A model generated the notes under the pieces. The model was not told the DNA's origin. It did not search any database and saw only the letters and a list, made by a program, of their open reading frames with translations. Made by a program: the position numbers and the translations under genes. Shown here in pieces: positions 1-10,161 of a stretch of DNA of 64,000 nt. How positions within the stretch are numbered: position 1 is the first letter of the stretch; every line of letters begins with the position of its first letter. This stretch comes from Cylindrodendrum hubeiense (taxonomy: Eukaryota; Ascomycota; Sordariomycetes; Hypocreales; Nectriaceae). The DNA lies in assembly GCA_014621425.1 (NCBI GenBank), contig JAANBB010000014.1, positions 248,001-312,000 of the forward strand, read 5' to 3'.

Positions 1-1
1 C

Positions 2-295
2 CTCACACACACTGATGTCGCCGATTGCGCAGTCATCCAAGTCCCAGACGCACGCGCTGGGGAGGTTCCCAAGGCCTATGTTGTGAAGTCAAACACTGCA
101 GTGAACAAGCCAGATGAGCAGGTCATCAGCAATCTGCAGAAACACGTGGAAGAACACAAGGCAAGGTACAAATGGCTGAAAGGTGGGATCGAATTCATCG
201 ATGTGATACCCAAGAGTCCAACGGGAAAGATTTTGAGAAGGAAATTACGAGACAAGGAAAAGGCAACGAGAAAGACTGAGAAAGCGAAGCTGTGA
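2..295 (+). CDS. Acyl-CoA synthetase (4-coumarate-CoA ligase-like), C-terminal fragment
   Basis: This is the 3' end of a gene that begins outside the window; frame 2 is open from base 2 to the TGA at 293-295. The visible part is the C-terminal lid domain of an ANL-superfamily AMP-forming enzyme, which activates a carboxylic acid as an acyl-adenylate and passes it to CoA. Diagnostic features are AVIQVPDARAGEVPKAYVV, the YKWLKGG segment, and the closing motif PKSPTGKILRRKLR, whose lysine (PTGK) is the conserved catalytic lysine of the adenylation step. A very basic tail ending KAKL follows. A C-terminal xKL tripeptide is close to a peroxisomal PTS1 signal, but alanine-lysine-leucine is a weak form, so peroxisomal location is only possible. 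The substrate cannot be inferred from this fragment. Confidence 0.88.
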   Translation, partial: LTHTDVADCAVIQVPDARAGEVPKAYVVKSNTAVNKPDEQVISNLQKHVEEHKARYKWLKGGIEFIDVIPKSPTGKILRRKLRDKEKATRKTEKAKL

Positions 296-416
296 GGCAA
301 CAAATGATGAAATGGTACAGATTTTTAGCTGTGAAGTGCTGCATTTATATTCAAACTATATGCTATGATGTCTAATCATTCAATACTCTTAATACTCGTA
401 ACTCATGATGTTCTAA

Positions 417-3400
417 CTAAAGGAAAAAGACCATAACAGCGAAGGCTGCAGTCATCATTCCAAGGCCACCAGTGGTACGACCAGCGGCACCGGTGACCGG
501 AACGGGGTTGGATGTGGTGGATGCGGCAGCGTCCTCAACTCCAGAAGTAGTTGGGTGAACAGCGGCGGCGTTGACAATATTATCCGCAATGGGGGCAAGG
601 TAGGCGGGCTTGGTGGTAGTCTCCTGCGAGACCTTGGTGGAAGTGGGTACTTCATAGGCAAGTGTGGTGGGGACCTCGTAAACATGCTTGCTAGTAGACT
701 CCTCGGGAACCGACTCGGATGTGCTAGTCTCCTCGGCAACTGAAATCGTGGTGGCAGATCCAGTGACGGTGGGGATGGCCTCAGTGGTGGTGTCTCGGAC
801 CACAGAGCTCCACTGAGAAAGGGAAGACACGGCAGTGGGGTAGACAGTGGTAGTAACCTGTCCAACAGAGCAACCATACTTCTGAGGAGAGCAGCTAGTG
901 ACGGTGTAGGACTGAGTGGTGTAGTGAGTGGCGGTCGAGTTGCCAGGCTTGGTGGAAGCCGTCTCGGTGACCGGGCAGTAGGTTGTCGAGATTCCAATGG
1001 TCTCAGTGGTCACGTAAGGACCGTTGGGGCAGGGAACATTAGCGCCGCAGTAAGTGACAGTGCGGGTCTGCGTAGTGTAGATGGTAGAGGCAGTCCACTT
1101 GGTGGTCGATAGGGTATTAGCGGCCCGGGTAGTGTTGGCGTAAGGTGGGACGTAGATGGTGTTGGTAGTGTGGGGGATAACAGGGGGCTTGGTAGTAGGG
1201 AACTTGGTAGTAGGGGCCTCGGTAGTGACGGGGCAGACGGTGGTTGAGACAGCAATGGTCTCAGTGGTAACGTGAGGCGTTCCAGGGCAGTTGGTAACCT
1301 CGGGAGCACAAGATGTGACAGTGCGGACCTTGGTGGTGTAGACAGTCGAAGTTGTCCATCCAGTAGTGCCGGCCTGGTGCTTGGTAGTCTCGGCAACCTC
1401 AGTAACGGGGCAAACAGTAGTCGAAACTGGGACGGTAACCGTGACCACCTTAGTGCCGTTGGGGCAATCCTTGACATCGGAAGCGCACGAGGTGATGGTG
1501 TGAGCGTAGGTAGTGTACACGGTTGAAGTAGTCCATCCAGTGGTCAGATGGTGAGGGGGCTTAGTGGTCTCAGCTTGCTCGCTAATCGTCTTGGTGGTCT
1601 TGATCTCGTGGCCCTCGGAGGTAGACTTGATAATGGTGGTCAGGTATCCGGTCTTGGTAGTCTCGTGGACCTCAGCGGTGGTCTCAGGAGTCTCAGTGAC
1701 TGGGCACACGGTGGTGGAAACAGCAATGGTCTCAGTGGTAACGTGAGGCTTGTTGGGGCAGTTTGTGACCTCAGGGGCACACGAAGTGACAGTGCGGATC
1801 TGGGTGGTGTAGATGGTCGACGTAGTCCAGGCGCTAGTAGAGACGATCTGGGACTTGCTCTCCGAGGAGGGTCCAGCAGTCTGAACGGTGGTGAGAGTGG
1901 TCTTGGCTGTGTGCGGGACAGGGACGGTGGTCTTAGCGGTCTCCGTCACGGGGCAGACTGTGGTTGAGATGGCAATGGTCTCAGTGGTAACATGGGGCTT
2001 GTTGGGGCAGTTTGTGACCTCAGGAGCGCAAGAGGTAACAGTGCGGATCGTGGTGGTGTAGATGGTCGAGGTGGTCCACGAGCTGGTATAAGCAGAGTGA
2101 GACTCGCTCTCGGTTGAGATCTCAGTGACTTCAGTGGCAGTCTTAGAGGTGGTGACCGGGGCAGTCTGGGATGTGACCTCGGAAGCAGTCTGAGAGGTGA
2201 CCTCTGAGGCACTCTCGGTGGTGTGGGGAACAGTGAGAGCCGTCTCGGATGTATGGGTAACAGTAGCGGTGGTCTTGGGGGTCTCAGTGACTGGGCACAC
2301 GGTGGTTGAGATGGCAATGGTCTCAGTGGTAACATGAGGCTTGTTGGGGCAGTTGGTGACCTCAGGAGCGCAAGAGGTAACAGTGCGGATCGTGGTAGTG
2401 TAGATAGTCGAGGTGGTCCACGAGCTAGTAGAAACAACCTGAGATTCGCTTTCCGTTGAGACCTTGGAGGTGACCTCTGAGGCAGTCTGGGAAGTGACCT
2501 CTGAAGCAGTCTGGGAGGTGAGCTCTGAAGCGGTCTCGGTGGTGTGAGGAACAGAGGCCGTGGTACCGGGGGTCTCGGTCACAGGGCAGACAGTGGTTGA
2601 GATAGCGATGGTCTCAGTGGTGACGTGAGGCTTGTTGGGGCAGTTGGTAACCTCAGGGGCGCAAGAAGTAACGGTGCGCACCGTGGTGGTGTAGACAGTT
2701 GAGGTGGTGAACTTCTCAGTGGTGGAGGTAGTCTTTGGGCCCTCAGTCTCAGTGGTCTTCTGGGTCTCAGTCTTGGCAGTAACAGTCGTTTCCGAGGTTC
2801 CCTTGGGAGTCTCGTAGGTTACGACAGGTGTGGTGGTCTCAGACGCACTAGGAGTTCCATAGGTTGTCTTGAGAGTCGTCTGCGAGGTGCCCTTGGGAGT
2901 CTCGTAGGTCACCACAGGCGTGGTGCTCTCAGAGGCACTAGGAGTTCCATAGTTTGTCTTCACAGTGGTCTGAGTTGACATTTCAGTCTCAGTGGTCTGG
3001 GTAGACACCTCAGTCTCAGTGGTCTGAGTAGAAACCTCAGTCTCAGCGGTATGAGTAGAAACCTCAGTCTCGGCCGTCTCAGTGACGGGGCAGACGGTAG
3101 TCGAGATGGCAATGGTCTCAGTGGTAACGTGAGGCTTGTTGGGGCAGTTGGTAACCTCGGGAGCGCAAGAAGTAACAGTGCGGACCGTGGTAGTGTAGAC
3201 AGTTGAGGTGGTGAACTTCTCAGTGGTGGCTGTCGAGTAGATAGACTCAGAAGACAGGATGGTCTCGGAGTGGACTGGTGTACCGGTAGTCTCGGTCAAC
3301 TGAGTCTTGGGGGTCTCGGTGGGGTAGGTCTTGGGAGTCTCTGTCACTGCGGTCACAGAGGTGGTTCCCTGAGCCTCAGTGGTGCCATGGCCCTCAGTGG

Positions 3401-4214
3401 TCTCGTGAATCTCAGTGGTGGTGCCATGAGCCTCAGTGGTCTCGTGGACCTCAGTTACAGGGCAGACTGTGGTCGAGATAGCGATGGTCTCGGTGACAAC
3501 AGTAGGCCTTTGCGGGCAGTTTGTGACGGTGGGAGCACAGTGAGTGACGGTGCGGATTTGGGTGGTGTAAATGGTGGAAGTGGTGAGCTCCTGGGTCGTT
3601 CCGCTGGAAACCGCAGAGACGGAAGAAACAGTAGCCAGGGTTGAAGGTGTGTTCTGAGGAGTCTCGTACACGTTCGATGTAGTAGCCAGGGTTGTGGGAG
3701 TATTAACGGGAGTCTCGTACACTTGCGATGTAGAGTCCTCGGCTTCAGGGACAGAAGAAACAGTAGCGAGGGTGGTGGGTGTGTAGTCAGGAGTCTCGTA
3801 CACGTGCGATGTAGAGACCTCTGAAGATGTTTCAGCAGCTTCGGAGATGGTTGTAGGGGCTTCGGGGATGGTTGTAGGGGCCTCGCCAGTAGACTGGACT
3901 TCGGTAACGGGACAGACGGTGGTGTAAAGAGCGATGGTCTCGGTGACAACAGTAGGCCTTTGCGGGCAGTTGGTCACGGTGGGAGCACAGTGAGTGACAG
4001 TCCGGAGTGTGGTGGTGTAAACAGTGGAAGTCGTGAGCTCTTGAGTAGAAGCCTCTTGGGTAGAGGTCTCGAGAGTAGCGATAGACGTGACATCAGTCGA
4101 AGAGACTCCGATGTCTGGGTATGCAGGCCCAGAATCAGTAGTCGTAGTGTTGTAGTGCACTGTGGCCTCGGCCACGCCCGCAGCCAGGGCGTAAAAGACC
4201 AAAAGGCCCTTCAT
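417..4214 (-). CDS. Large Thr/Ser-rich GPI-anchored cell-wall repeat protein
   Basis: Single-exon protein of 1265 aa. It starts with a signal peptide (about residues 1-17, MKGLLVFYALAAGVAEA) and ends with a GPI-type tail: small residues (GAAGR), a spacer, then a hydrophobic terminus (MMTAAFAVMVFFL). The middle carries ten copies of a module of about 45 aa that starts (W/F/L)TTSTxYTT, contains a four-cysteine pattern (xVTSCAPEVTNCPNKP, then TTVCPVTE), and ends in Thr/Glu-rich linkers. An eleventh, degenerate copy lies near residue 1090. Linker lengths vary widely, and short Thr-rich subrepeats such as TETEVSTQT occur between modules. This is the build of a heavily O-glycosylated wall adhesin or mucin-like protein; the ligand is unknown. 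The long antisense ORFs over it are by-products of the repeat composition. Confidence 0.85.
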   Translation of the reverse strand: MKGLLVFYALAAGVAEATVHYNTTTTDSGPAYPDIGVSSTDVTSIATLETSTQEASTQELTTSTVYTTTLRTVTHCAPTVTNCPQRPTVVTETIALYTTVCPVTEVQSTGEAPTTIPEAPTTISEAAETSSEVSTSHVYETPDYTPTTLATVSSVPEAEDSTSQVYETPVNTPTTLATTSNVYETPQNTPSTLATVSSVSAVSSGTTQELTTSTIYTTQIRTVTHCAPTVTNCPQRPTVVTETIAISTTVCPVTEVHETTEAHGTTTEIHETTEGHGTTEAQGTTSVTAVTETPKTYPTETPKTQLTETTGTPVHSETILSSESIYSTATTEKFTTSTVYTTTVRTVTSCAPEVTNCPNKPHVTTETIAISTTVCPVTETAETEVSTHTAETEVSTQTTETEVSTQTTETEMSTQTTVKTNYGTPSASESTTPVVTYETPKGTSQTTLKTTYGTPSASETTTPVVTYETPKGTSETTVTAKTETQKTTETEGPKTTSTTEKFTTSTVYTTTVRTVTSCAPEVTNCPNKPHVTTETIAISTTVCPVTETPGTTASVPHTTETASELTSQTASEVTSQTASEVTSKVSTESESQVVSTSSWTTSTIYTTTIRTVTSCAPEVTNCPNKPHVTTETIAISTTVCPVTETPKTTATVTHTSETALTVPHTTESASEVTSQTASEVTSQTAPVTTSKTATEVTEISTESESHSAYTSSWTTSTIYTTTIRTVTSCAPEVTNCPNKPHVTTETIAISTTVCPVTETAKTTVPVPHTAKTTLTTVQTAGPSSESKSQIVSTSAWTTSTIYTTQIRTVTSCAPEVTNCPNKPHVTTETIAVSTTVCPVTETPETTAEVHETTKTGYLTTIIKSTSEGHEIKTTKTISEQAETTKPPHHLTTGWTTSTVYTTYAHTITSCASDVKDCPNGTKVVTVTVPVSTTVCPVTEVAETTKHQAGTTGWTTSTVYTTKVRTVTSCAPEVTNCPGTPHVTTETIAVSTTVCPVTTEAPTTKFPTTKPPVIPHTTNTIYVPPYANTTRAANTLSTTKWTASTIYTTQTRTVTYCGANVPCPNGPYVTTETIGISTTYCPVTETASTKPGNSTATHYTTQSYTVTSCSPQKYGCSVGQVTTTVYPTAVSSLSQWSSVVRDTTTEAIPTVTGSATTISVAEETSTSESVPEESTSKHVYEVPTTLAYEVPTSTKVSQETTTKPAYLAPIADNIVNAAAVHPTTSGVEDAAASTTSNPVPVTGAAGRTTGGLGMMTAAFAVMVFFL
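960..4075 (-). repeat. Tandem coding repeats (10 modules plus one degenerate)
   Basis: The DNA encoding the TTSTxYTT...TTVCPVTE modules repeats along almost the whole wall-protein gene. Modules 3 to 7 (from the N-terminus) are nearly identical in protein and very similar in DNA. The outer ones (1, 2, 8, 10 and the degenerate 11) have diverged, which fits expansion from the middle by unequal exchange. The array is a likely site of length variation between strains. Confidence 0.85.
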
Positions 4215-4390
4215 TGTAATTAATTATTGGTCGTTGTGAGCGAGTGTGGGGGGAAGGGTGGTGGTGGGGGTATTAGCCTGTGTAAGAGGAGTGTTGGTGA
4301 GTGATGAAACGTTTGGAAGTGCACGCAGCGGCCATGTTTATAATGACGGGAAGCAAAGGCATCTTGATCTGGCTAACGGTTGTTGACCGT
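4215..4390. promoter_or_regulatory. Upstream region of the wall-protein gene
   Basis: On the gene's (minus) strand this is a C/A-rich and CT-rich leader, seen on the plus strand as a G-rich run around 4248-4275, directly 5' of the ATG at 4214. CT-rich leaders are common before highly expressed fungal genes. No clear TATA box was found. Confidence 0.4.
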
Positions 4391-6250
4391 CATCAACCGT
4401 GTAGCCGATCAGGACTTGGGCCAAAATACGAGTGTCTGCAAATAGCGATCTGGTGTTGGTGACGCGCTGTCAAGCGCTGGCGGGCAATACGAGCGGTGGG
4501 TCCAAGAGGGGCGGCCATGCAGGTCTCATCGGCAACCAACCAATGCGTGCGACTGGGATATGGCCGTGGCCGGGTTTCAGCCTGTGCCCAGCGGTGGCCT
4601 TCGTATCTCTGGCAGCGTCTGCACACGACGGGCGCTACAGAGCTGCGAGCGGCCCCACTGAGACGGAAGTACAGACGAGATGGTAGACGAGATGGTATTT
4701 ACAGACCCCAACCCCACGCGCTTGCTTAAGTGCTGCTCGTACATGTATGCTGGAGGCAGGGAAGAACCTGTTACGGCCACGCTATGGGCCCAGTCGTATC
4801 GGTTGGCGTGGGAAAGGAGGGCTTGCTCGTATGAAGACTGGTCGGGAAACCTGTGTTGGCGGGTGCAGAACAGCTCACACGATGATTTCTTGACCGGACT
4901 GATTCACGTCGCTGAACACATCACCGGCCTCGAAAGTCAGCGGCCTGGCAATCAGCGGCCTGGCAATCAGAGCCTGGCAAGCAGCGGCCCGCCCAACGGC
5001 CATGGCTACGCGCCCAGGAACCCGGTGCCAAAAGAGCCGCCGCAAATCCACCAACGGCGAGAGATGGCTCCGCATTTGGCATATCCGGAGCAACCGACGG
5101 CGCGAACGCACAAATCACCGGATATCCGGGAGCGGCACCCCACCCAGCCTCCTAGCCTCATTGTCTGCTAGCCTCGCAAACTCCAAAATTAGACCTGGAG
5201 ATCTCGGGCCCGTCAAGAGACGATCGCCATCTCGCCATCCTGCCATCGCAGCATCCTGCCCGCGACAGAGCCTGAACTCGCCAGAGCACTGCATCAGTCG
5301 GTGAGGGATATTCACGGTGACGGGGTCACCATGGGCATCCAGCCGCCCGGTTGGCTGATCCATCACGCAACTGGTCCTAAAATTAGGCCTACCCCCCTGC
5401 ACGGCGATCCACTCCCAGCTGGTAGCTCGCTGCATGTCGTATTGCAGAACCGCCCAGCCGAGTTCCGAGAGCCCATCCTGGCCTATGATCTCAACTGCTG
5501 TGGCCAGTGGCCTGAGCTGCCGCTGAGTCAACCACTTTCGGATCATTCGAAGGCGAAGACGCTGCATTCTGACCATTTTGGCTGGGCACCTTCAGCTGCC
5601 ATGGACTCTGATAGGGTCTCGTGTATGCAACGTCTTTGCTGCTTGTGCCCAGTCCGGCCTAATCGTGCAGCGCTCGCACCGGGATCATCCCATCTCGTTT
5701 CAAGCATGTACGGAAATGGAACATTCTGAAGATATCAAGATCCCGTATTTGCCACGCGGGCCTAGGCGCAGCCGAGGTGCGCACCACGCTCGACTGAGCC
5801 GGCCTCACACCTCCAGCGACTTTTACGGCCAGGCGAATAACGCGGTGCACTCACGCCGCCTCTGGAACCACAAATCTGCGGTGCTGACATGCAGCTCGTT
5901 TTGCACTCGGTATCCACGTAGATTGAAGGATTTCCCTTGATGACGACGATGACGGGCCATTGCGGGGAAGGCCCTGCGAGACGCGGCCTGGCTTCCGCGT
6001 GCTTTATCTACTCGCCTGTGGCCCCGTCTTTCTAGCGAGGCATCTTCCGGCTTCCCTCTTCGCTCTCCACGACGACAATTTTTCGCGATCGACACTCACA
6101 AAGACATTTTGTGCTCACAACACCTGGTCGATGCGCTGCGGCACCACCCGTTCCGCCTACGCGCGCGGCTTGACGATCCTCAAACGATGGTGGGTCCTGA
6201 TGAAATTGCCGCCCGCCAGCATCCACATTCGCTAGCTCCCCCTGATTCAC
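4391..6250. other. GC-rich block, open in many frames, no recognisable gene
   Basis: About 1.9 kb with higher GC than its flanks. Overlapping open frames of 60-163 codons occur on both strands (for example 4680-5171 plus, 5115-5576 minus, 5301-5729 plus). None has recognisable motifs, a signal peptide, or convincing splice sites linking it to another. The open frames are best explained by low stop-codon frequency in GC-rich sequence. It could be an old insertion or relic, but no terminal repeats or target duplication were seen. Confidence 0.5.
4938..4981 (+). repeat. 15-bp minisatellite, about three units
   Basis: Two exact copies of CAGCGGCCTGGCAAT (4938-4952 and 4953-4967) are followed by a diverged third copy (4968-4981) and a trace of a fourth. 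It lies inside the GC-rich, gene-free block. Confidence 0.8.
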
Positions 6251-9200
6251 GTCAGCACACTGGTCCAGCGCCTATTTCGAATGTCTAGCCGCAATTTCCT
6301 TTCCGGGGCTGTCAGCTCGATCAGCTCGATCAGCTCGACAGTTTCAAAAGGCGGAGGCTGGGGCGGCTATGGAGCAAGGCGATTAAAATCTGTACCAACT
6401 GTAAACATCCTAGTGAAACGGAAGCGCTTGTGTGATTACTCCAATTGACTTGAAGAAGAGACAAGTCTATTCCTAGAGTTCATGAAGACCCAGTCAATAG
6501 TGAGACATCTGCTTCCAAATACCTGACCTATGAAGGCGCGTAACGACTAAACAAGTATGTTCTCATGGCGATCCATTTACTCACTACCACAACCAGAGTA
6601 ATTCAGTGTAGGGTAATTTGAAAAGTGAGTGCCACTAAATGCTGTTTTGCACAGATGCTCGTAGTACATGCTTTAGACCCTTCCAGATAGTTTATTTTCT
6701 TTCAACGTAGAGTATGCTGGATAGGAGTTCCGCAACAAAACCGTTGTGGGCAACTCTACTTCATCTCAAAAAGGTATTCCGATGATCAAAATAAACTACA
6801 AACAATCAAACGATCTTACTCTCCATAATTTGATCTCAAGACAGCAAATGTCATTTGATGAACAAACAGCTCGGGTCAGAATATCCTTACCCTATACCAA
6901 TCGATGACGTCACGCCTGGCTGATTTCCGAGACATTATATTGACATATATAGCGACTTGGAGACCTAATTCAATCCATCTCATAAAACCTATTGTACGGT
7001 GAATATACCAGGCACGCTACTGCCGGCAAATGCAATGGTTGCAATCCGCTGTCGCTTTTTGAATTTTGTCTCTGTGGGATTCTGCGACGACCTCAAGCGA
7101 CTTCTTAGTCATCACTGGGGGCCGTTTTTTGTGGTTTCCTAGCTTCACGGGTCATTCTCGGCCCAGTGGTGCACACTGGTCAACTCCTTCCTCACATCCA
7201 GAAGCAGCTGAAATAGGGATAGAAAGATCATTGTACAAGTAGAGGCCCAGATACAGGCCAATATCAATGGCAAGGGCAAGCTGAAATATGAGACCCCCAC
7301 GAGGTATGAGATCACACATAAACTACGAAGAGGATATTGGATCAAGCCAAGCCACCTGAAAAATTGGTGTAGGAGGACGAAAGCAAAAAAAAACGCGTAC
7401 TTGGAGTGATTCTGGAAGCTACTCGGATAAATCCCTGAAATATGAGAGGCAATGTGATGATACTTGTCAAGAAGATTGAGACTCGACGATAATGATCATC
7501 AGGCTGCGCTTTCTGTCACTCATTTGTGCGGACAAGCCTTTGCGTACTTCCTCAAGCTTGTTCACACGCCACATTGCGCAGCCATTTCTTCACATTATGA
7601 CCAGTAAAAGAAAATAGTATTATGTGTTACGTAAGTGGCATTGGTTAAACACGTCATGCATCCATCATGTCGTTCTAAGAGTCGCGCGAGCGTGCGAGCC
7701 ATTGAAGGTTTGACAATGTGTAGCCAAAGATTCAGTTCAGCCGCTTCATTGATCGTATAGACAAAGTCTAATAATTTCATAAGTTACATATGTCACCAGG
7801 TCGATGGACATGTCTATAATATATAAGCATGATAATATCACGACAAGTGGAGGAATACGAGCAAAACAATAACTTGTTTCGTTTCCGGGTTTAGACAAAC
7901 CGATCTGATGCGTAGTGAATGATTTTTATCCGTGGTTGGAAATCTCGCCGTGCTTTCAGTGATGGGTTCTCGTTATGGTTTTGACTACTGCGATGATTGT
8001 GGTGGTGGGAGTTGCCGTGTTTACCGTGGGTGGTCGATGAGCCACCACTCCTGCATGAAATTGCTCATACCCTCGTCATTTTCAGCTGGGGATGCCTTCT
8101 GAAGTATAATAATGTGAGTTTCACCTCTGGTACATGAGAAGAGGGGAGATGAAAATGGGAAGCAAGCCCGTTTTGATATCTGACGAATAGATCAATGCCA
8201 CTGCTCAGCTGATCCTCCTAAATATCGTATGAAGCACACCGAGCGGGGTTGTGTGAAACCTACGGAGACGTAATCACACCACCTCATGCAGACCAGGCTG
8301 TGAATACTTCATAGCCGTAGCTGAACGGAGGCTTTTAAGGAAATCTCATGACGATGCCGACTACAATGGCATGTGTGACAGTATTCAGTAGCACTGGAGT
8401 CCTCCACCAGTTGATCACAGTATCAGAACAAGTGTCAGTAATAAGCTTAGGAATGTTTTTCAGGAACACTCGCCGACTTAGCTGAGGGCGCAGACGTCCA
8501 TTAAAGGGAGCGCTGCTGTGGTGAAGGTAATCCTGGATTCGGGCGCCATATCACGATTTGGAGCAACAATGGACGGACGCCAGTCAATGCACCGTCGATC
8601 TTAGTTGCACACAATTACGGGGCGAGCAACGCTAATGCGCGCAACAACTTTTACGGGATATGCCGTGGTAAAGTTAGTTGAGATGAAGCCGACGTCACAG
8701 GTGCGAAAAAAGACGGATAGGCGCCATCGTCATCCAATGGATATGTTGAGTAGGGGCGGAAGTTGCCAGCCTCAAGCGATGTTCCGCGGGGCTTGGCTTA
8801 AATTCGGGTCATTCCGAGCCCGATGGCCCGTGAGTGAGTTGAAATCAATTGGGTGTTAGTACAGCTGACGATGCGGTAGTACATGGCTTGCATGGCGGAG
8901 GTTGTGTGCCGCTAAATTTGAGCCCCATAGAGGTGACGAGTCCGTGGAGAAGAGGAGAGTGTGTTGGCTGCGTTTGTATATCAGATGACAGACGCCACAG
9001 TTGCCTGACAATTGAATGAGCAAATATTAAAATGCTGCACATCTTGAGATGTTTTGGCTGAATGCTCATGTTTTGACACGTGAATGAATATAAGCTTTGG
9101 CAGACGCTCGTATCCGGAGGGTTGTGCCTGTTAAGCAGCTATCGAGGTGGCCTGGGTAGTATCCAATGAAGCGGAATGAGGAGGTCATTAAGCTCTCCAT

Positions 9201-9660
9201 AGAGGGGAAATGTTGGGTAGCACACTGGAATATGTTGTGGCGTGACAGGCTGCAGACCAGCTGAAGGATCGAGGCGGATCAATTCCGCAGGTAAATATAA
9301 ACAGTATGGATGAAGAATTAGTGCTGACTGATGGGAATGATTTCAAGTTTCCGGATTCGTTGAATTTCAAGCCCTCCCTTGCCCAGACATCTCAGCTTTG
9401 TCGTAATGATGACTGGCTCTGGTGGCGACGCCATGGCGAGAATTATTGCAGATTCCTGGACCATCTCGATCTAGAAGCAATAGCGTGAAGCATCTGCCGA
9501 ATAATCGCCAGTAGCTGAATCCACTAGCCTATCCGTTCCCGTAAACAATAGAGAGTCACTATTAATAGCTTGTGATGAATTAGAGTGGAAAGGGAGGCTG
9601 AAAGCTGACGGAAGGACGACTAAAAAAGAATACCGACGAGGACGCGGGCAGGATATGAGC
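6251..9660. other. Gene-free stretch
   Basis: About 3.4 kb of ordinary base composition with only short ORFs (under 85 codons) and no recognisable domain. A hydrophobic 66-codon ORF on the minus strand at 7145-7345 is the only one with any protein-like character, and it has no supporting context. A 9-bp direct repeat, TCAGCTCGA three times, sits at 6312-6338. No tRNA gene or transposon ends were recognised. Confidence 0.5.
6312..6338 (+). repeat. 9-bp tandem repeat x3
   Basis: TCAGCTCGA occurs three times in a row. With the flanking CTG and CAG, the tract is close to palindromic. No function is inferred. Confidence 0.85.
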
Positions 9661-9668
9661 TATAAATG
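9661..9668 (+). promoter_or_regulatory. Probable TATA box of the small secreted protein gene
   Basis: TATAAATG lies 126 bp before the ATG at 9787. It is followed by an A/C-rich leader (CACACTACAACAAG and similar) of the kind seen in fungal 5' UTRs. Confidence 0.55.
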
Positions 9669-9786
9669 CTGGGACATCCCCCAACAAGACCTCAAAAGAT
9701 TCGCTTGGCTCATCGTCAACAGCACAGAAAAACACACTACAACAAGAACAGCACACCCAACCACGCTCTGAAACCCCTAAAGCAAA

Positions 9787-10161
9787 ATGCACTTCTCCTC
9801 TATTCTCCCCGTCATCGCCGTTGTCCTTGGAGCAGCCAACGGTGCCGCCATCGACGACAGTCTGGTCGAGCCACGTGCGCCGAGCTGCCCCGTGGGAATT
9901 GAGCTGCTCCGGCTCACAGGATTCCCCAAGAACCCGGACGGCGTCTTCACCGGCATCGGCATCCCCGGCAAATGCCAGAACCTCCCGAGCAACATCAACA
10001 CGTTTGACAAGGCCGAGGCGTTGAACGGCTTCCAGTGCATCATTTACACGCAGAAAGACTGCCAGGGATCTACCTTCACCGTTGGCGGCGGCGGCAACAA
10101 GGCCTTCAAGGGCCAAGTTCCGAAGTGGAGAAGCTTCAGGTGCGCTTGTCGCAAGTGCTAA
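9787..10161 (+). CDS. Small secreted cysteine-rich protein (candidate effector)
   Basis: Protein of 124 aa from a single exon, with an N-terminal signal peptide (about residues 1-19, hydrophobic core SSILPVIAVVLGAA). The mature part has seven cysteines: SCPVG, GKCQN, FQCIIY, KDCQG and a terminal RCACRKC cluster. The YTQKDCQGSTFTVGGGG...WRSFRC stretch resembles the short beta-strand, Cys-linked pattern of small fungal secreted proteins with a crystallin-like fold, but this is a loose visual match. The odd cysteine number leaves one free or dimer-forming residue. Size, secretion signal and cysteine content fit a candidate effector or surface protein; no activity can be stated. A TATA box and A/C-rich leader support this start. 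Confidence 0.75.
   Translation: MHFSSILPVIAVVLGAANGAAIDDSLVEPRAPSCPVGIELLRLTGFPKNPDGVFTGIGIPGKCQNLPSNINTFDKAEALNGFQCIIYTQKDCQGSTFTVGGGGNKAFKGQVPKWRSFRCACRKC

Noticed and set aside
455..3949. Several ORFs of 60-164 codons on both strands inside the wall-protein gene
   Set aside because: They are shadows of the repetitive, Thr-codon-biased main frame, repeat with its period, and are rich in Ser/Leu/Pro/Arg or Gly/Ser without any family signature.
4680..5729. ORFs of 142-163 codons (4680 plus, 5115 minus, 5301 plus) as genes
   Set aside because: They overlap on opposite strands, show no domain or plausible splicing, and are expected in GC-rich DNA with few stops.
7145..7345. 66-codon hydrophobic ORF as a membrane protein
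   Set aside because: It is isolated and short, with no promoter or splice partner and no recognised family. Noted only in the intergenic description.
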